Shown: positions 22,343-36,754, counted from the first letter of the stretch. The stretch is DNA of 64,000 bases from Ehretia macrophylla (GCA_037974665.1 CM075771.1:16713425-16777424), one strand, 5' to 3'. The notes: generated by a model not told the origin, from the letters alone. Numbers and translations are program-made.

Positions 22343-25300
22343 CGCTGCGTAACTCCTTACGGATCAAATTAATTAAAACGTTCAATTTTGGGTTCCAAAA
22401 AAAGGCGCAACCGAGCAGGTTTGCGGCCCCCGTGGTAGAGTTCTCAGAGAGCTTTCCAACAGTATGTTGTGCGTCGCGTAACTCTTTACGAGTCAAAAGT
22501 TATGGGCACCGGAGCGACAGAGACCTTGTCCCAAGCCCTACGCCCTAGGTTTGCGGGCTCAGCCTCTGCATGAGGTGAAGTTGTCTTGCCCAAGCTGGCG
22601 TGGAATTTGGTAATAGAAATGTGATGGATTAGGTTGTCGTCCTGGCATTCGATCTGAGACAGAAAAATAGCGCAAGAGAAGAAAAATGTCCTGAAACTGA
22701 TGAAAGCGTTCGATTTTGGGCTCCGAGAACAGGCGCAGCCGAGCAAGCGTGCTTCCCCCATCGTATAGCTCTCGGGGAGCTTTCAAACGGTATGCTGTGA
22801 GCCGCGTAACTCCTTACGGATCAAAAGTTATGGGCATTGGAGAGTCGGAGACCTTGTCCCAAGCCCCACGTCCTCGGTTTGCGGACCCAGCTTCTACTTG
22901 AGGCGAAGTTGCCTTGCCCAAGGTGCCGTGGGATTCGGTAATAGAAATGTGGTGGATTAGGTTGTCGTCCTTTTCGCGGTTCATAACGTAAGATCCAGGA
23001 CGGAAAAACTGTGCAAAAGAAGAAAAGAGACCCGAAACTGATGAAAACGTTCAATTTTGATATCATAAAAAAGGCACAGCTAAGTAGACTTGCTGCCCTC
23101 GTCGTACAGCTCTTGGAGAGCTTTCCAATGGTATGTTGTGCGCCGCGTAACTCGTTATGGATCAAAAGTTATGGGCACCGGAGCGATAGAGACCTGGTCC
23201 CAAGCCCAAAGGCCTCGGTTTGCGGGCCCAGCCTCTACGTGAGGCGTAGTTATCTTGCCCAAGGTGCCTTGGGATTCGATAATAGAAATGTGATGGATTA
23301 GGTTGTCGTCCTCTTCGCAGTGCACGACGTACGATCCATAACGAAAAAACAGCGCAAAATAAGAAAAGTGACCCGAAACTGATGAAATCGTTCGATTTTG
23401 GTCTCCAGAAACAGGTGTAGCTGAGAAGGCTTGTTGCCCCTGTCGTAGAGCTCTTAGAGAGCTTTCCAACGGTAAACTGTGCGGCGCGTAACTCCTGACG
23501 GATCAAAAGTTATGGGCAGCGGAGTGACAGAGACCTGGTCCCAAGCCCTACGCCCTCAGTTTGTGGGCCCAGCCTCTACAAGAGGTGAAGTTGTCTTGTC
23601 CAAGGTGCCGTGGGATTCGGTAATAGAAATGTCATGGATTAAGTTGTCATCCTTTTCGCGTCTAACGACGTACGATCCGGGACGAAAAAATAGCGCAAAT
23701 GAAGAAAAGTATCCCAAAACTGATGAAAAGGTTCGATTTTGGTCTCCGAAAACATGCATAGCCGAGCAAACTTGCTGCCCTGTCGTAGAGCTCTCGGAGA
23801 GCTTTCCAATGGTATGCTATGCGCCGCATAACTCTTTACAGATCAAAAGTTATGGTCACCGGAGTGACGGACACTTGGTCCCAAGCACCACGCCCTCAGT
23901 TTGCGGGCCCAGCCTCACGTGAGGCGAAGTTGTCTTGCCCTAGGTGCCGTGGGATTCGGTGATAGAAATGTGATGGATTAGGTTGTCGTCCTTTATGCGG
24001 CTCGCGACGTACGATCCGGGATGAAAAAACAGCGCAAAAGTAGAAAAGTGTCCCAAAACTTATGAAAACATTTGATTTTGGATTCCGAAAACTGGCGCAG
24101 CCGAGCAGGCACGCTGCCCCCATCGTAGAGCTCTCAGAGAGCTTTCCAACGGTATGCTGTTCACCGCGTAGCTCCTTATGAATCAAAAGTTATGGGCACT
24201 GGAGCAATGGAGACCTAGTCCCAAGACCCACGCCCTCAGTTTGCGGGCCCAGCCTCTAGGTGAAGCGAAGATGTCTTTCCCAAGGTGCCGTGGGATTCGG
24301 TAATAGAAATGGAATGGATTAGGTTGTCATCCTTTTCGTGGCTCACGACGTACGATTCGCGACGGATAGATAAAGCAAAAGAAGAAAAGTATCCCAAAAC
24401 TGATGAAAACATTTGATTTTGGGCTCCTAAAACAGGCACAACCGAGGAGGCTTGTTGCCTCCGTCGTAGAGCTCTGAGATAGCTTTCCAACGGTATGTTG
24501 TGCGCCGCGTAACTCCTTACGGATCAAAAGTTATGGGCACCGGAACCACGGAGACCTGGTCCCAAGCCCCACGACCTCGGTTTGCGGGCCCAATCTCTAC
24601 GTGAAGCGAAGTTCTCTTGCCCAAGGTACCATGGGATTCGGTAATAGAAATGTGATAGATTAGGTTGTCCTCTTTTTTGCAGCTCACGACGTATGATCTT
24701 GGACAGAAAAATAGTACAAAAAAAGAAAAGTGTCTTAAAACTGATGAAAACGTTCAATTTTAGACTCAAAAAATAGTGGCAGATGAGCAGGCTTAGTGCC
24801 CCCGTCGTAGAGATCTTGGAGAGCTTTCCAACAGTATGCTGTGCACTGCGTAACTCCTTATGGATAAAAAGTTATGGTCTTCGGAGCGACGGAGACCTAG
24901 TCCCAAGCCCCACGCCCTCAGTTTACGGGCATAGCCTCTACGTGAAGCGAAGTTGTCTTGCCCAAGGTGCCATTGGATTCGGTAATAGAAATGTGATGGA
25001 TTAGGTTGTCATCCTTTTCGCGGCTCACGACATACAATCCGGGATGAAAAAACAGCGCAAAAGAAGAAAAGTGTCCAGAAAATGATGAAAACATTCGATT
25101 TTGGGTTCTGAAAATTGGTGCCGTCGAGCAAGCATCCTGTCCCCATCGTAGAGCTCTCAGAGAGTTTTCCAACGGTATACTGTGCGCTGTGTAAATCCTT
25201 ACGAATCAAAACTTATGGGCACCGGAGCAATGGAGACCTGGTCCTAAGCCCCACGCCCTCAATTTGCGGGCCCAGCCTCTACGTGAAGTGAAGATGTCTT

Positions 25301-28300
25301 GCCTAAGGTGCCATGGGATTAGGTAATAGAAAGGGGATGAATTAGGTTGTCGTCCGTTTCACGGCTCACGACGTACGATCTGGACGGAAAAACAACAAAA
25401 AATAAGAAAAGTGACCCAAAATTGATGAAAACATTTGATTTTGGGCTCCAAAAACAGGCGCAGCCAAGCAGGCTTGCAGCCTCTGTCGTAGAGCTCCCAG
25501 AGAGCTTTCCAACGGTATGTTGTGTGCTACGTAACCCCTTACGGATCAAAAGTTATGGGCACCGGAGCAACGGAGACCTAGTCCCAAGCCCCACGCCCTC
25601 GGTTTACGGGCCCAACCTCTATGTGAGGCGAAGATGTCTTGCCCTAGGTGCCATGGAATTCGAAAATAGAAATGTGATGGATTAGGTTGTCGTCCTTTTC
25701 ATGGCTCACGACGTACGATCCGAGATGAAAAAACAGTGCAAAAGAAAAAAAGTACCACAAAACTGATGAAAACGTTCGATTTTGGGATCCTAAAAAAGGC
25801 ATAGCCGAGCAGGCTTGCTACCCCCGTCATAGAGCTCTTGGAGGGCATTCCAACGGTATGCTGTGCACTGCGTAACTCCTTACGCATCAAAAGTTATGGG
25901 CACCGGAGCGACGAAGACATGGTCCCAAGCCCCACGCCCTCGGTTTGCGGGTCCAGCCTCTACGTTAGGTGAAGTTGTCTTGCCAAAGGTGCCGTGGGAT
26001 TCTGAAATAAAAATGTGATGGATTAGGTTGTCGTCCTTTTCGCGGCTCGCGTCGTACGATCCGGGACGGAAAAACAACACTAAAGAAGAAAAGTGTCCCG
26101 AAAATGATGAAAACATATGATTTTGGGCTCCAAAAATAGGCGCAACCAAGCAGGCTTGATGCCCCCGTCGTAGAGCTCTCGGAGAGCTTTATAACGGTAT
26201 GTTGGCGTAACTCCTTACGGATCAAAAGTTACGGGCACCGGAGCGATGGATTCTTGGTCACAAGCCCCAAGTCCTCGGTTTGCGGGCCCAGCCTATACGT
26301 GAAGTGAAGTTGTCTTGCCCAAGGTGCCATGGGATTCGATAATAGAAATGTGATGGATTAGGTTGTCGTTCTTTTCGCGGCTCACGATGTACGATCCGAG
26401 ACAGAAAAACAGCGTAAAAGAAGAAAAGTGTCCCGAAACTGATGAAAAAGTTTTATTTTGGGCTCTGAAAAGAGGTTCAGCTGAGCAAGCTTGCTATCCC
26501 CGTCGTAGGGCTCTTGGAGAGCTTTTCAACGGTATACTGTGCGCCGCGTAACTCCTTACGAATCAAAAGTTATGGGCACCGGAGCAACGGAGACTTGGTC
26601 CCAAGCCCCACGCCCTTGGCTTGCAGGCCCATTCGCTATGTGAAGTGAAGTTGTCTTCTCCAATGTGCCATGGGATTCGATAATAAAAATGTAATGGATT
26701 AGGTTGTCGTCCTTTTCGCGGCTCACGACATACGATCCGGGACGGAAAAATAGCGCAAAAGAATAAAAGTGTCCAAAAATTGATGAAAATGTTAGATTTT
26801 GGGCTCCAAAACCAGGTGCAGCCGAGCAGGCTTGCTGCCCCCGTCGTAGAGCTCTCGGAGAACTTTCCAACGGTATGTTGTGCGCCGCGTAACTCCTTAC
26901 TAATCAAAAGTTATGGAAACCAGAGCGATAGAGACCTGGTCCCAAGTCCCACGCCCTCGGTTTGCGGGCCCAGCCTCTACGTGAAGTGAAGTTGTCATGG
27001 TAAAGGTGTCATGGGATTCGGTAATAGAAATGTGATTGATTAGGTTGTCGTTCTTTTTGCAGCTTACAACGTACGATCTGGGACAGAAAAACAGGGCAAA
27101 AGAAGAAAAGTATCCCGAAACTGAAGAAAACGTTCGATCTTGGGCTTTGAAAATAGGCGCAGCCGACCAGGCTTGTTACCCCCCTCGTAGAGCTCTGGGA
27201 GAGCTTTCCAACGGTATGTTGTGTGCCATCTAACTCCTTATGGATCAGAAGTTATGGGCATCGGAGCGACGGAGACCTGGTCTCAAGCCCCATGCCTTCG
27301 GTTTACGGGCCCAGCCACTACGTGAAGCAAAGTTGTCTTGCCCAAGGTGCCATGGGATTCGGTAATACAAATGTGATGGATTAGGTTGTCGTCCTTTTCT
27401 AAGCTCACGACGTACGATCCGGGAAGGAAAAACAGCGTAAAAGAAGAAAAGTTTTCCAAAATTGATCAAAATGTTCGATTTTGGGATTCGAAAATAGGCG
27501 CAGCCGAGCAAGGTTGTTGCCCCCGTCGTAGAGCTCTCGGAGAGCTTTCCAACGGTATGATGTGCCATGCGTAACTCTCTACGGATCAAAAGTTATGGGC
27601 ACCAGAGCGACGGAGACATGGTCCCAAGCCCGATGCCCTCGGTTTGCGGGCCCAACCTCTACGTGAAACGAAGTTGTGTTGCCCAAGGTGCCATAGGATT
27701 CGATAATAGAAATGTGATGGATTAGGTTGTCGTCCTTTTTGCGGCTTACGACGTACGATCCGGGATGAAAAAACAACGTAAAAGAAGAAAAGTATCCCGA
27801 AATTTATGAAAACATTCAATTTTGGGCTCTAAAAGCAAGCGCAGCTGAGCAGGGTTATTGCTTTCATCGTAGAGCTCTCGGAGAGCTTTCCAACGGTATG
27901 CTGTTAGCCGCGTAACTCCTTACGGATCAAAAGTTATGGGCACTAGAGCGACGGAGACATGGTCCCAAGCCTGACGCCCTCGGTTTGCGAGCCCAGCCTC
28001 TACGTGAAGTGAAATTGTCTTGCCTAAGGTACCGCGGGATTCGATAATAGAAATGTGATGGATTTGGTTGTCATCCTTTTCGGGGCTCACAACGTACGAT
28101 CCGGGACAGAAAAACAGCGCAAAAGAAGAATCGTGTCCCAAAACTGATGAAAATGATCAATTTTGGGATCCAAAATTAGGCGCAGCAAAGCAGGCTTGCT
28201 GCCCCCGTCATAGATCTCTCAGAGAGATTTCCAACTGCATGTTGTGCGCCGTGTAACTCCTTACAGATCAAAAGTTATGGGCACCGGAGCGACGGAGACT

Positions 28301-29546
28301 TGGTCCCAAGCGCCACGCCCTCGGTTTGTGGGCCCAGCCTCTACGTGAAGCGAAGTTTCCTTGCCCAAGGTACCGTGGGATTTGATAATAGAAATGTGAT
28401 GGATTAGGATGTCGTCCTTTTCGCGGCTCACGACGTACGATCCGGGATAGAAAAACAGCGCAAAAGAAGAAATGTGTCCGAAAACTAATGAAAACGTTTG
28501 ATTTTGGGTTCTGAAAATAGGCGCAGCTGAGCAAGATTGCTTCCCCCGTCGTAGAGCTCTTAGAGAGTTTTCCAACGGTATGCTGTGCACTACATAACTC
28601 CTCACGGATCAAAAGTTATTGGCAAAGGAGCGACGGAGACCTGGTCCCAAGCCCCACGCCCTCGGTTTACCGGCCCATCCTGTACGTGAAGCGAACTTGT
28701 CTTGCCCAAGGTGCCATAGGATTCGAAAATAGAAATTTGATGGATTAGGTTGCCATCCTTTTTTAGGCTCACGACGTACGATCCGGGAAGGAAAAACAAC
28801 GCAAAAGAAGAAAAGTGTCCCAAAATTGATGAAAACGTTCGATTTTGGGCTTCAAAAATAGGCGCAGCCGAGCAGGATTGCTATACCCGTCATAGAGCTG
28901 TCAGAGAGCTTTCCAACGGTATTCTGTGCGACGCGTAACTCCTTAGGGATCAAAAGTTATGGGCACCGGAGCGACAGATACCTTGTCACAAGCCCCACGC
29001 CCTCGGTTTGTGGGCCCAGCCTCTACGTGAAGTAAAGTTGTCATGCCAAAGGTGTCGTGGGATTCGGTAATAGAAATGTGGTTGATTAGGTTGTCGTCCT
29101 TTTCGTGGCTGACGATATACGATCCGGGACTAAAAAACAGCGCAAAAGAAGAGAAGTGTCCCGAAACTGATCAAAACGTTCAATTTTCGGCTGCTAAAAC
29201 AGTCTCAGCTGAGCAGGCTTGCTATCCCCGTCGTAGAGCTATTGAAGAGCTTTCCAACGGTATGTTGTGCGCCGCGTAACTCTTTACGGATCAAAAGTTA
29301 TGGGCAAAGGAGCGACGGAGACCTGGTCCTAAGCCCCACGCCCTTGGTTTACGGGCCCAACCTCTATGTGAAGCAAAGTTGTCTTGCCCAAGGTGCTGTG
29401 GGATTCGGTAATAAAAATGTGATGGATTAGGTTGTCATCCTTTTCACGGCTCACGATGTACGATCCGAGAAGGAAAAACAGTGCAAAACAAAAAAAAGTG
29501 TCCCAAAACTGATGAAAACGTTCGATTTTTGGATCCAAAAATAGGC

Positions 29547-29551
29547 GCAGC
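29547..29551. repeat. Target-site duplication of element B, left copy (GCAGC)
   Basis: GCAGC precedes TGTCACGCCCC and is repeated at 43437-43441 after the CGTCACA end. Together they restore the normal satellite order GGCGCAGC(C)GAGC. Confidence 0.93.
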
Positions 29552-30185
29552 TGTCACGCCCCAACCCGACCTATGGGGGTTAGACTAGGGAGTGATCTAA
29601 ACATTCAAATCATATCACGTACTTAATCGTTCATGAGAGTTTAGCACTTAACGTTTTAGCCTAAACTCCACAAGTTCTCCGGAAATCCGGCAGTATAATG
29701 GCTGCAATTGGGCTCTTTAGTTTGACCTAATTCTCTAAACGCCTCAAAATTTCCAGTCTCAATTTCATTTCTAGCTAAGATTACTATTTATCACCAATCG
29801 AAACGCCTACTAGTTATCTCGAAGTCTCATTTGATTGACAACCTAGCATGATACTATGTCTCGTTTGTTTGTTAATCCTTGTTACAAAAGTACCTGTTGA
29901 TCTTAGCTTAACAATGAGTACCTGCTTAAGATTGGATAGATTCATTTTACTTAATCCTTACCTGATACTTCATAATCCTATGATAGATACTAGCCAATAA
30001 CGATAGCAAAAACGACCATAGTAGTGTCTATCTAGTTATGATCAGTACAAGCCAAAATTAGACCCCAAATTACAACAGGGGTCTTTTACAATACAATAAC
30101 AAGCATCATAAGAAATGAAATAGCCTTCAAGCAACATATTGTTCACGAAATGGCCATAGTCAAGTAAGGCACGTAGGGCAAGCAA

Positions 30186-30248
30186 TCATTCCAAGGAATC
30201 ATCAATAGGCACGTTGTCCTCGGGTACCTGTTCCTGGTCTTCTTCACC
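30186..30248 (-). other. Conserved acidic reading frame in LTR, copy 3 (element B 3' LTR)
   Basis: Minus-strand 20-codon frame ending TGA, preceded on that strand by the acceptor-like ATCTCAG. It differs from copy 1 at silent positions in codons 4, 9, 11, 17 and 20, and at codon 13 (Val for Met). Confidence 0.5.
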
Positions 30249-32375
30249 TGAGATGATAAAAGAGGGTGAGTCCTTATGAACTCAGCGAGGGGGAACGAGA
30301 AATAAGTTTTGAAACTCATTTTCCGGTTCAACTTGTGAAAACTCTTTTTGCAAGCGTGACATGTATCACAAGTAAGTACATAATGTAATATAACAGTAAA
30401 AGAATACAGTTACCCGTCTTTCCTCCCCGAGGTCCTCTAGGAACCAAGCGAGAGTACTTATACACATAGTGAAAAGGATACGGTGAGCTTTTGCTCTCAG
30501 TTCATTTCCAGTATCAGTTGGTGCGGCCGACTTCAAATCATCCCCTTATCACGCCAAATGGGTGTACTCAGATGTACCCCAAAATCCTACGACCCAACTC
30601 TTCGAGGAAGTCTAACCCTCAAGCGAGAGAGGGAATTGGACAATGGTAGTCAAGGTTGCACCGGCAAGCCCGATGCCGCCCGGTGTGCGTGAACGCTACC
30701 ACGCTAGAATGAAAGGTTGCAACCTTGTATGCAATGCACATTTATGACATTTAATATATCACATTTGGAGGACAACAAAGTAGGTTGCCTCCGAGCAGTC
30801 ATAAGATTGCACATTGACAAGTAAACACGCGAGGCACGATATGACAGGTAATTTCACTTATAAGCACATGGAGTTATATGAATATTAAATGGAAAGCCAT
30901 GTAACGCATGTAAATCAAGTCATATAACTCATTTCGAAGTTCACGTAATCAAATAATAAGATTATTCAACATGCAACGACATCTACGTGGGACCGGGTGC
31001 AAGAAAGGCCTACTTGTCAACATGTAATCATCGAAACCATGTTTAGGGCTATGAGGGCAACTACGGGCAGCCTACTAATTACATAATTAAACACGATATT
31101 CATAGGATTAACACTTAGTGAGTTTTCCTAGTCATTGGGGTTCCAATTCATGCTTACCCGTGCGATTCAGCCCTAAATTGTCATGTGATTAACTCAAGCC
31201 ATGCATTGATTAATTGAAACACCCTCAAGCACTCAAAACAGTCTACACAACATCCCAATACCATAATCCCAAGAATTTAATACAACAAGAGAAGTTACAA
31301 TAATTTTCAAGGCAAATCACTAGATGAAAACCTCACTGCAATGGTCTGTTTTCTCACAATCATTGAGACAAGCAAACAAACTCCAATTCCAGTGAAAAAC
31401 ATATCAAATTAAAGTTTAAGGAGTGAACTAAATCCAGAAACAAACCTCGCATCATTTGGAGTTCGGGTTCAAGAGTTATAGCCAAAACCGTGAGACTACG
31501 CAAAACTGTCCAGATTTGTACACATTTCAATACTTGTCGTTTTTTAGGGCCTTAGGGTCAGATTTAGCCTTAGTCCATTTCTGACACAAATGTCCAGAAT
31601 TGAAAACTCTAGCAGCATCCCAACTTTTATGCATTTTAGATATCATTTACTATGTCAAAACTGGTTCGTTCTACAAGAAGAGTGAATCTGCCAAATTCTG
31701 CTTCTTTTTCCCAGATTTTCCAGATTTGGACACATTTTGATATTTTGCCTTTTTGAGGACCTTAGAGTCAAAATTAGCTTTTGCCTATTTCTGTGCAAAC
31801 TGCTCATAACTTGAAAAACTTTTCACACATTTTCAACCTCATTTACCTGGTCAAAGTCACCCCGCACCAACAAGACAGAAGACTGTCCCATACGCGATTT
31901 CATCTATCATCACATTCTAGCCAAATATCTTGCCATGCATGTTTACAAAAGCTCATGGACACACATATATCACAAGTACAGAGGTAGAAATAGACATTCA
32001 AAGGCATGCACGTGGTTTTTAAAAGCTTTTCAAGAAGTTTTTGCCCTCACCTTAGCAAGACAACAAGAAAATGCATAAATTCTTGATGAAGCACAATGTC
32101 AACCCTTTTTCCTTGCTTAGCCGAGAGACCACTTGATTTTCTCTAATTTCCTAGCTTAGTAACCAAGTTCTTAGTAGGTGCATGTGGTTAGAACAAGAAG
32201 AAAATCAAATGGAAGCTAACAAACTCACCTAAGCCGAAATGGATGTGCTAAAGGCTTGCATGTGCGTTTCTTTGCTCCTAGCTTTGCTTGGTCAAGCTCC
32301 TAAGGGTCTTGCATGTCTTGATGAACCATTGAGTGATTAACTTAAGCTAAGGAGAGTATAGTTTCAGCTAGGGCC

Positions 32376-32453
32376 GAGAGAGAGAGAAGAAATGAGAGAG
32401 AGTGTGAGAGAAAATGTGAGAAAGAAAGAAAGAATGAAAGAAAAAATGAAAAG
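32376..32453. repeat. Purine-rich GA/GAAA tract in element B 3' LTR
   Basis: About 78 bp of almost pure purine: GA repeats, then GAAA-type repeats. The counterpart in the other LTR of B is at 42544-42620. The solo LTR has a matching pyrimidine tract at 39403-39475, and element A has a shorter one near 15946-15990. A low-complexity region characteristic of this LTR family. Confidence 0.8.
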
Positions 32454-33258
32454 CTTGCTAGGTTGATGCTTGTATCGGCCTTGGGCCTTGAGAATTCTGA
32501 ATTTGTGTCTTCAAGAAGCATAATTTGAATCATCCTAGCATGGGCAAGAGAATGGGTCGAAATTTGGTGCATTGGGGAAGGTTTTTGAGCCATTTTTTTT
32601 TATTGCTTTGTGTCATTAGTTGTCATAGAATTGCTAGGAATGAATTTGAATTAAGAAAGCAAGCACAAATGCACAAAAATTGGTCGGCCAAGGCATTGCA
32701 AGAATCTGAATTTTTGTCTTGGTTGAGCAATATTTAATTGTGTATTTGGGATATGCAAAAGAATAAGAATGTCTAGCTTTTGGTGCAATTTCGTCTTCTA
32801 GTGAGTTGAATTGGCATTTTAATATTAGTTAGTGGAATTTGTAGGATTAATTAATGATCTAGTGCTTCGTGAAAGATGATTTCTTGATTAACGTGTAGGC
32901 ATGCTTTCCTAGGTTTATGGCAAGCACTACGAGGTGAGGCACGAACTACGAGACAAATGCACGTTTTCCAAGTAAATGCACGTAACCCTAAATGAATGCA
33001 CGTAATTCAATGCAAGGCACACAAAACGAAACACGATTCTTAAACCTAGGTCAAGGCTCGTAAATCTAGGTTAGGGCACATGAAACGAGGTAACGCACGT
33101 CAGTCGGGGATTAGGGCACACCATTCTAGATCAAGGCACGAATGACGAAGCATGCACAAAAACCAAGACAGGGCACGTAATCCAAGGTCAATCATATAAT
33201 TCTTGGTCTATGGCATGCAAATCGAGGTAACACACGTTATTCGGGGTCAGGCCTCACA

Positions 33259-33271
33259 TCCTCCCCTCCTT
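33259..33271 (-). other. Polypurine tract of element B
   Basis: On the element strand, AAGGAGGGGAGGA lies directly before the 3' LTR start TGTGAGG. It is preceded by TTTCGGGACGAAATTC, the sequence typical just upstream of the polypurine tract in plant Ty3/gypsy chromoviruses. It primes plus-strand DNA synthesis. Confidence 0.88.
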
Positions 33272-36097
33272 GAAAGAATTTCGTCCCGAAATTCATTCTT
33301 TCCTATTGAGGTCATTTAGACGGATTCTGACCCTTGTTATTCCTCATATTCCTGTTCGTCCCGTGTTTGGTGATCTTTTACCACAACCAATTCACTTGTT
33401 ATGTTTCTCCAATCATTTAGTTCAGTGTGACCTCTACATTTACAGTTCTTTCCTTTGAACGACTCTATTCCTTCCATTTGATCTTAAGGTCAAGTTCATT
33501 AACTAAGGTTAGTGTCTTCAAACGTAGTCATCAAAGCTGCATCAGTATTCTAACTATATAACTATAACTCCAGAGTCCTGACTCATGTTGTATCAAACTC
33601 GCCTTCATACCTCAAAAAAGAATATCACCATAATACCATGATCTTATGGTGACATACCCTAATTTCAAGACGATAGGTCGATATCCGATTTACATATCCT
33701 ACCAACTAGCTTCAAAATTATTAACATGTAGGACATAAACAAGTTATGGATCATTTCCACAATATGACCCTATCTTCAAGAAGAACTCACCAACCAACTA
33801 ATCCATCTCGAATCGTCATCTATCGATAATATCATGGTCCTTATCTCGTAGGTACGTTAGATTAACAAGTCCTTTAATGACTAGTCTCCCGTTCATAGGC
33901 TCCTATTCACTAACATTCTTCCCCAGCTTTGTTAACCTTTAAGCTCATAATCAAGAAGAAATACCGTTGATATTCGTTTATCTCAAACTGTCAGGTTTTG
34001 TAGGTACCACCAACAAAATCGCAATGAAATTGCATGGGTAAACTAATCATGTTGCACTAGTTTAACTCTTACAAGTAAATTCATCAACTCGTAATCCACA
34101 GTTTATTTCCTTATTCAAATCTCTATCTTCAAGTCATGAAGCTTCAGAATTTCTTTTAATCGTAACCAAGACTCCTAAGGTGAATAGTTTCAATCTCAAA
34201 TAAATTTCACTCACCTCAATCCAAGGTTACATCATACTTAAGAGGACAATGGTCCTACTCACTTTGCAGACTAGTCATTCCTTCGAACACTTAATGCCCG
34301 CCAATATATCTTCAACATTAATGTTACTAAGTTGGGTTCATCACCATGTAAGTGATATCAATGCTCTACTAGGTTACCGTACAATAACAATCCTAGGACT
34401 ATAAATGGGTACCAAAATGATCAAGCTCATAAGATACTTACACGAGATAACTTCAAGGTTGTATCAATATAAGAATTATGACCAAGAGACATCCTTCAAC
34501 ATAACCTAATAGAACTTCAAAAGTAATCAACCACCCATTTAACTATCACTACAAGATTCACCTCTTTATTCAATGACCACAATTTGAAGTCTACCAATCG
34601 CTAGTTTCTAGACATAAAACGGTGTACATAGATACGGTGGTCTAACAATAGTCTCTTGGGTCATCATGACTTTGATTCATCTCTATCTTACTCTCTTTGT
34701 TTACATGTTCAACTAGCTAAGAGCATTAAGTCTGATCGACCTTAGGTCCTAGGGTTTACCATGAATCATCATGCGTACTCACTATTAGCTATTTAGGATT
34801 ACTATTCATACCTTAACGACTCCATTCTGCAACTGGATGCTTTAATCTCATTTCCATGGTTTATATACTAGGTCCATCGGTCTTGCTTAGGGATATATGC
34901 TTTCTAGCATCCTCTAGGGTATCCAAACAACGAGTGTATAGAATGACTTACTTCGCATAATCACAACTAAATCCGAGGGGCAACAATTTAATACCATGAT
35001 TCTTGATATCACAAATATCCAACTTAGGACCTTAGCAACGTTAGTCATCTAATGTATAATTCAATACCTTACACTTCTATTCGACCTAGCATTTAGGTGT
35101 AGTCTCCCGAACACGAGTTCTAGTTACGTGAATTCCTCGATTCCAACATCCCCATATCTTGTTATACTAAAGATTCATCAACCTTGTTAAACTTAGTCTC
35201 CAGAGTTGCGTACATGTCTTGAGGTTATGCATTGTTAAGTTAGTTATACACGGTATTCATGCCTTAATAATCGAACCGCTATCGTCAATTTTCACGAATT
35301 CATCTCTTAATTTCTAGGTCACGATCTTACCATTGAATGAACTTGAAACTCGCTAATATACACCTTATTAGGTTTAACGATGCTTGATTCCAATCAAGTA
35401 AGGACTCAATCATATAATTATTCTATTATACCTTTTTAAGATATAAGAATTTGATTAAAATTCTACTCCTAAGTCATACTTCCATTATAAGCATATGAAC
35501 ATATATATACTACTCTACATGTCCAATAGTATATTCTTATATCTAAGGAAAGTTGTATGTCCTTAACATTTATTCTTGAACCACAATTAGAAGAACGGTT
35601 TAACAGAATCAAGAACTTTATGGCTATAAAATTGATAACTTAATCACAGGCATGTGTATTCCAAAGATAAGGAGATAATTTTACCTCAACAATTATGCCT
35701 GTGCTACGCATTTTATATATATGCATATCCAATAATATATAGGATCCATCGAGTACCTGTGAAGATGCGAGAAATCTCAAACCCAGCCATTTTTGTTCTT
35801 CCTGCATAAATTCACTTCCCTGAAGGTTCTAGTCTTAACTATCTATGTATATGAACAATCATTCATGGTTATATAACATGCAAATGTATCAAAAAAGGAG
35901 TATAAACGCATGCATGCATTATTGAGGGCACTAACGTGTCGGTGTGGATGACACATAATACATATGGTCCACCAAGACACATAATATTCAATGCACAAAA
36001 CAATTAACCACATTAGTACACATATAAACAAGACATCATATTTACTTTAGGGCTTTTACCTACGGTCCGAGAGTTGAACCCGGCTTAAACAATCTAA
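33272..36097 (-). other. Non-coding interior of element B
   Basis: About 2.8 kb of AT-rich sequence between polypurine tract and primer-binding site. I find no open frame longer than about 62 codons and no gag, protease, RT, RNase H or integrase motif on either strand. About 65 bp next to the primer-binding site match the element A leader. I see no RNA gene and no internal tandem repeat. It may hold a packaging signal, as proposed for LARD interiors, but nothing in the sequence identifies one. Confidence 0.8.
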
Positions 36098-36109
36098 GCT
36101 CTGATACCA
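36098..36109 (-). other. Primer-binding site for initiator tRNA-Met (element B)
   Basis: GCTCTGATACCA on the plus strand is TGGTATCAGAGC on the element strand, 11 bp from the 5' LTR. This is the same spacing as in element A. Confidence 0.93.
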
Positions 36110-36754
36110 TTTCTCTAGGGTGTCACGCCCCAACCCAACCTATGGAGGTTAGACTAGGGAGTGATCTAAACATTCAAATCATATCACGTACTTAATCGTT
36201 CATGAGAGTTGAACACTTAACATTTTAGCCTAAACTCCACAAATTCTCCGAAAATCCGGCAGCATAACGGTTGTAATTGGGCTCTTTAGTTTGACCTAAT
36301 TCTCTAAACGCCTCAAAATTTCCAGTCTCAATTTCATTTCTAGCTAAGATTACTATTTATCACCAATCAAAACGCCTACTAGTTATCTCGAAGTCTCGTT
36401 TGATTGACAACCTAGCATGATACTATGTCTCGTTTGTTTGTTAATCCTTGTTACAAAAATACATGTTGATCTTAGCTTAACAATGAGTACCTGCTTAAGA
36501 TTGGATAGATTCATTTTACTTATTCCTTACCTGATACTTCATAATCCTATGATAGATACTAGCCAATAACGATAGCAAAAACGACCATAGTAGTGTCTAT
36601 CTAGTTATGATCAGTACAAGCCAAAATTAGACCCCAAATTACAACGGAGGTCTTTTACAATACAATAACAAGCATCATAAGAAATGAAATAGTCTTCAAG
36701 CAACACATTGTTCACAAAATGGCCATAGTCAAGTAAGGCATGTAGGGCAAGCAA

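Larger units (their letters stand above)
22338..29551 (+). repeat. Satellite block 2 (about 21 monomers)
   Basis: Continuation of the 341-bp satellite in the same orientation. Its first monomer is short: about 212 bp are missing between GGATCAAA (22361) and the TTCAATTTTG segment (22381). A smaller deletion near 22640 removes the CTCACGACG region of the next copy. Towards the right end, monomers of a second subtype appear, with GGCAAAGGAG in place of GGCACCGGAG (28621, 29303). Confidence 0.96.
29552..33258 (-). repeat. 3' LTR of element B (3707 bp)
   Basis: Reads TGTCACGCCCC to GGCCTCACA on the plus strand, that is TGTGAGGCC to GGGGCGTGACA on the element strand. It is homologous to the element A and solo LTRs, but its head is about 130 bp longer because of extra GTGC units. 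It carries the acidic frame (30186-30248) and a purine-rich tract (32376-32453). Other open frames inside it are not conserved. Confidence 0.93.

Noticed and set aside
32342..32593. Frame on - with a Ser/Leu/Phe-rich stretch that looks like a membrane segment (also 42510-42791)
   Set aside because: The hydrophobic run is the translation of the GA/CT low-complexity tract. The solo LTR counterpart is not preserved as the same protein.
33259..36120. Possible degraded pol inside element B
   Set aside because: I looked for FIDD, DSGAT and zinc-knuckle patterns on both strands and found none. The interior is AT-rich with stops in all frames.
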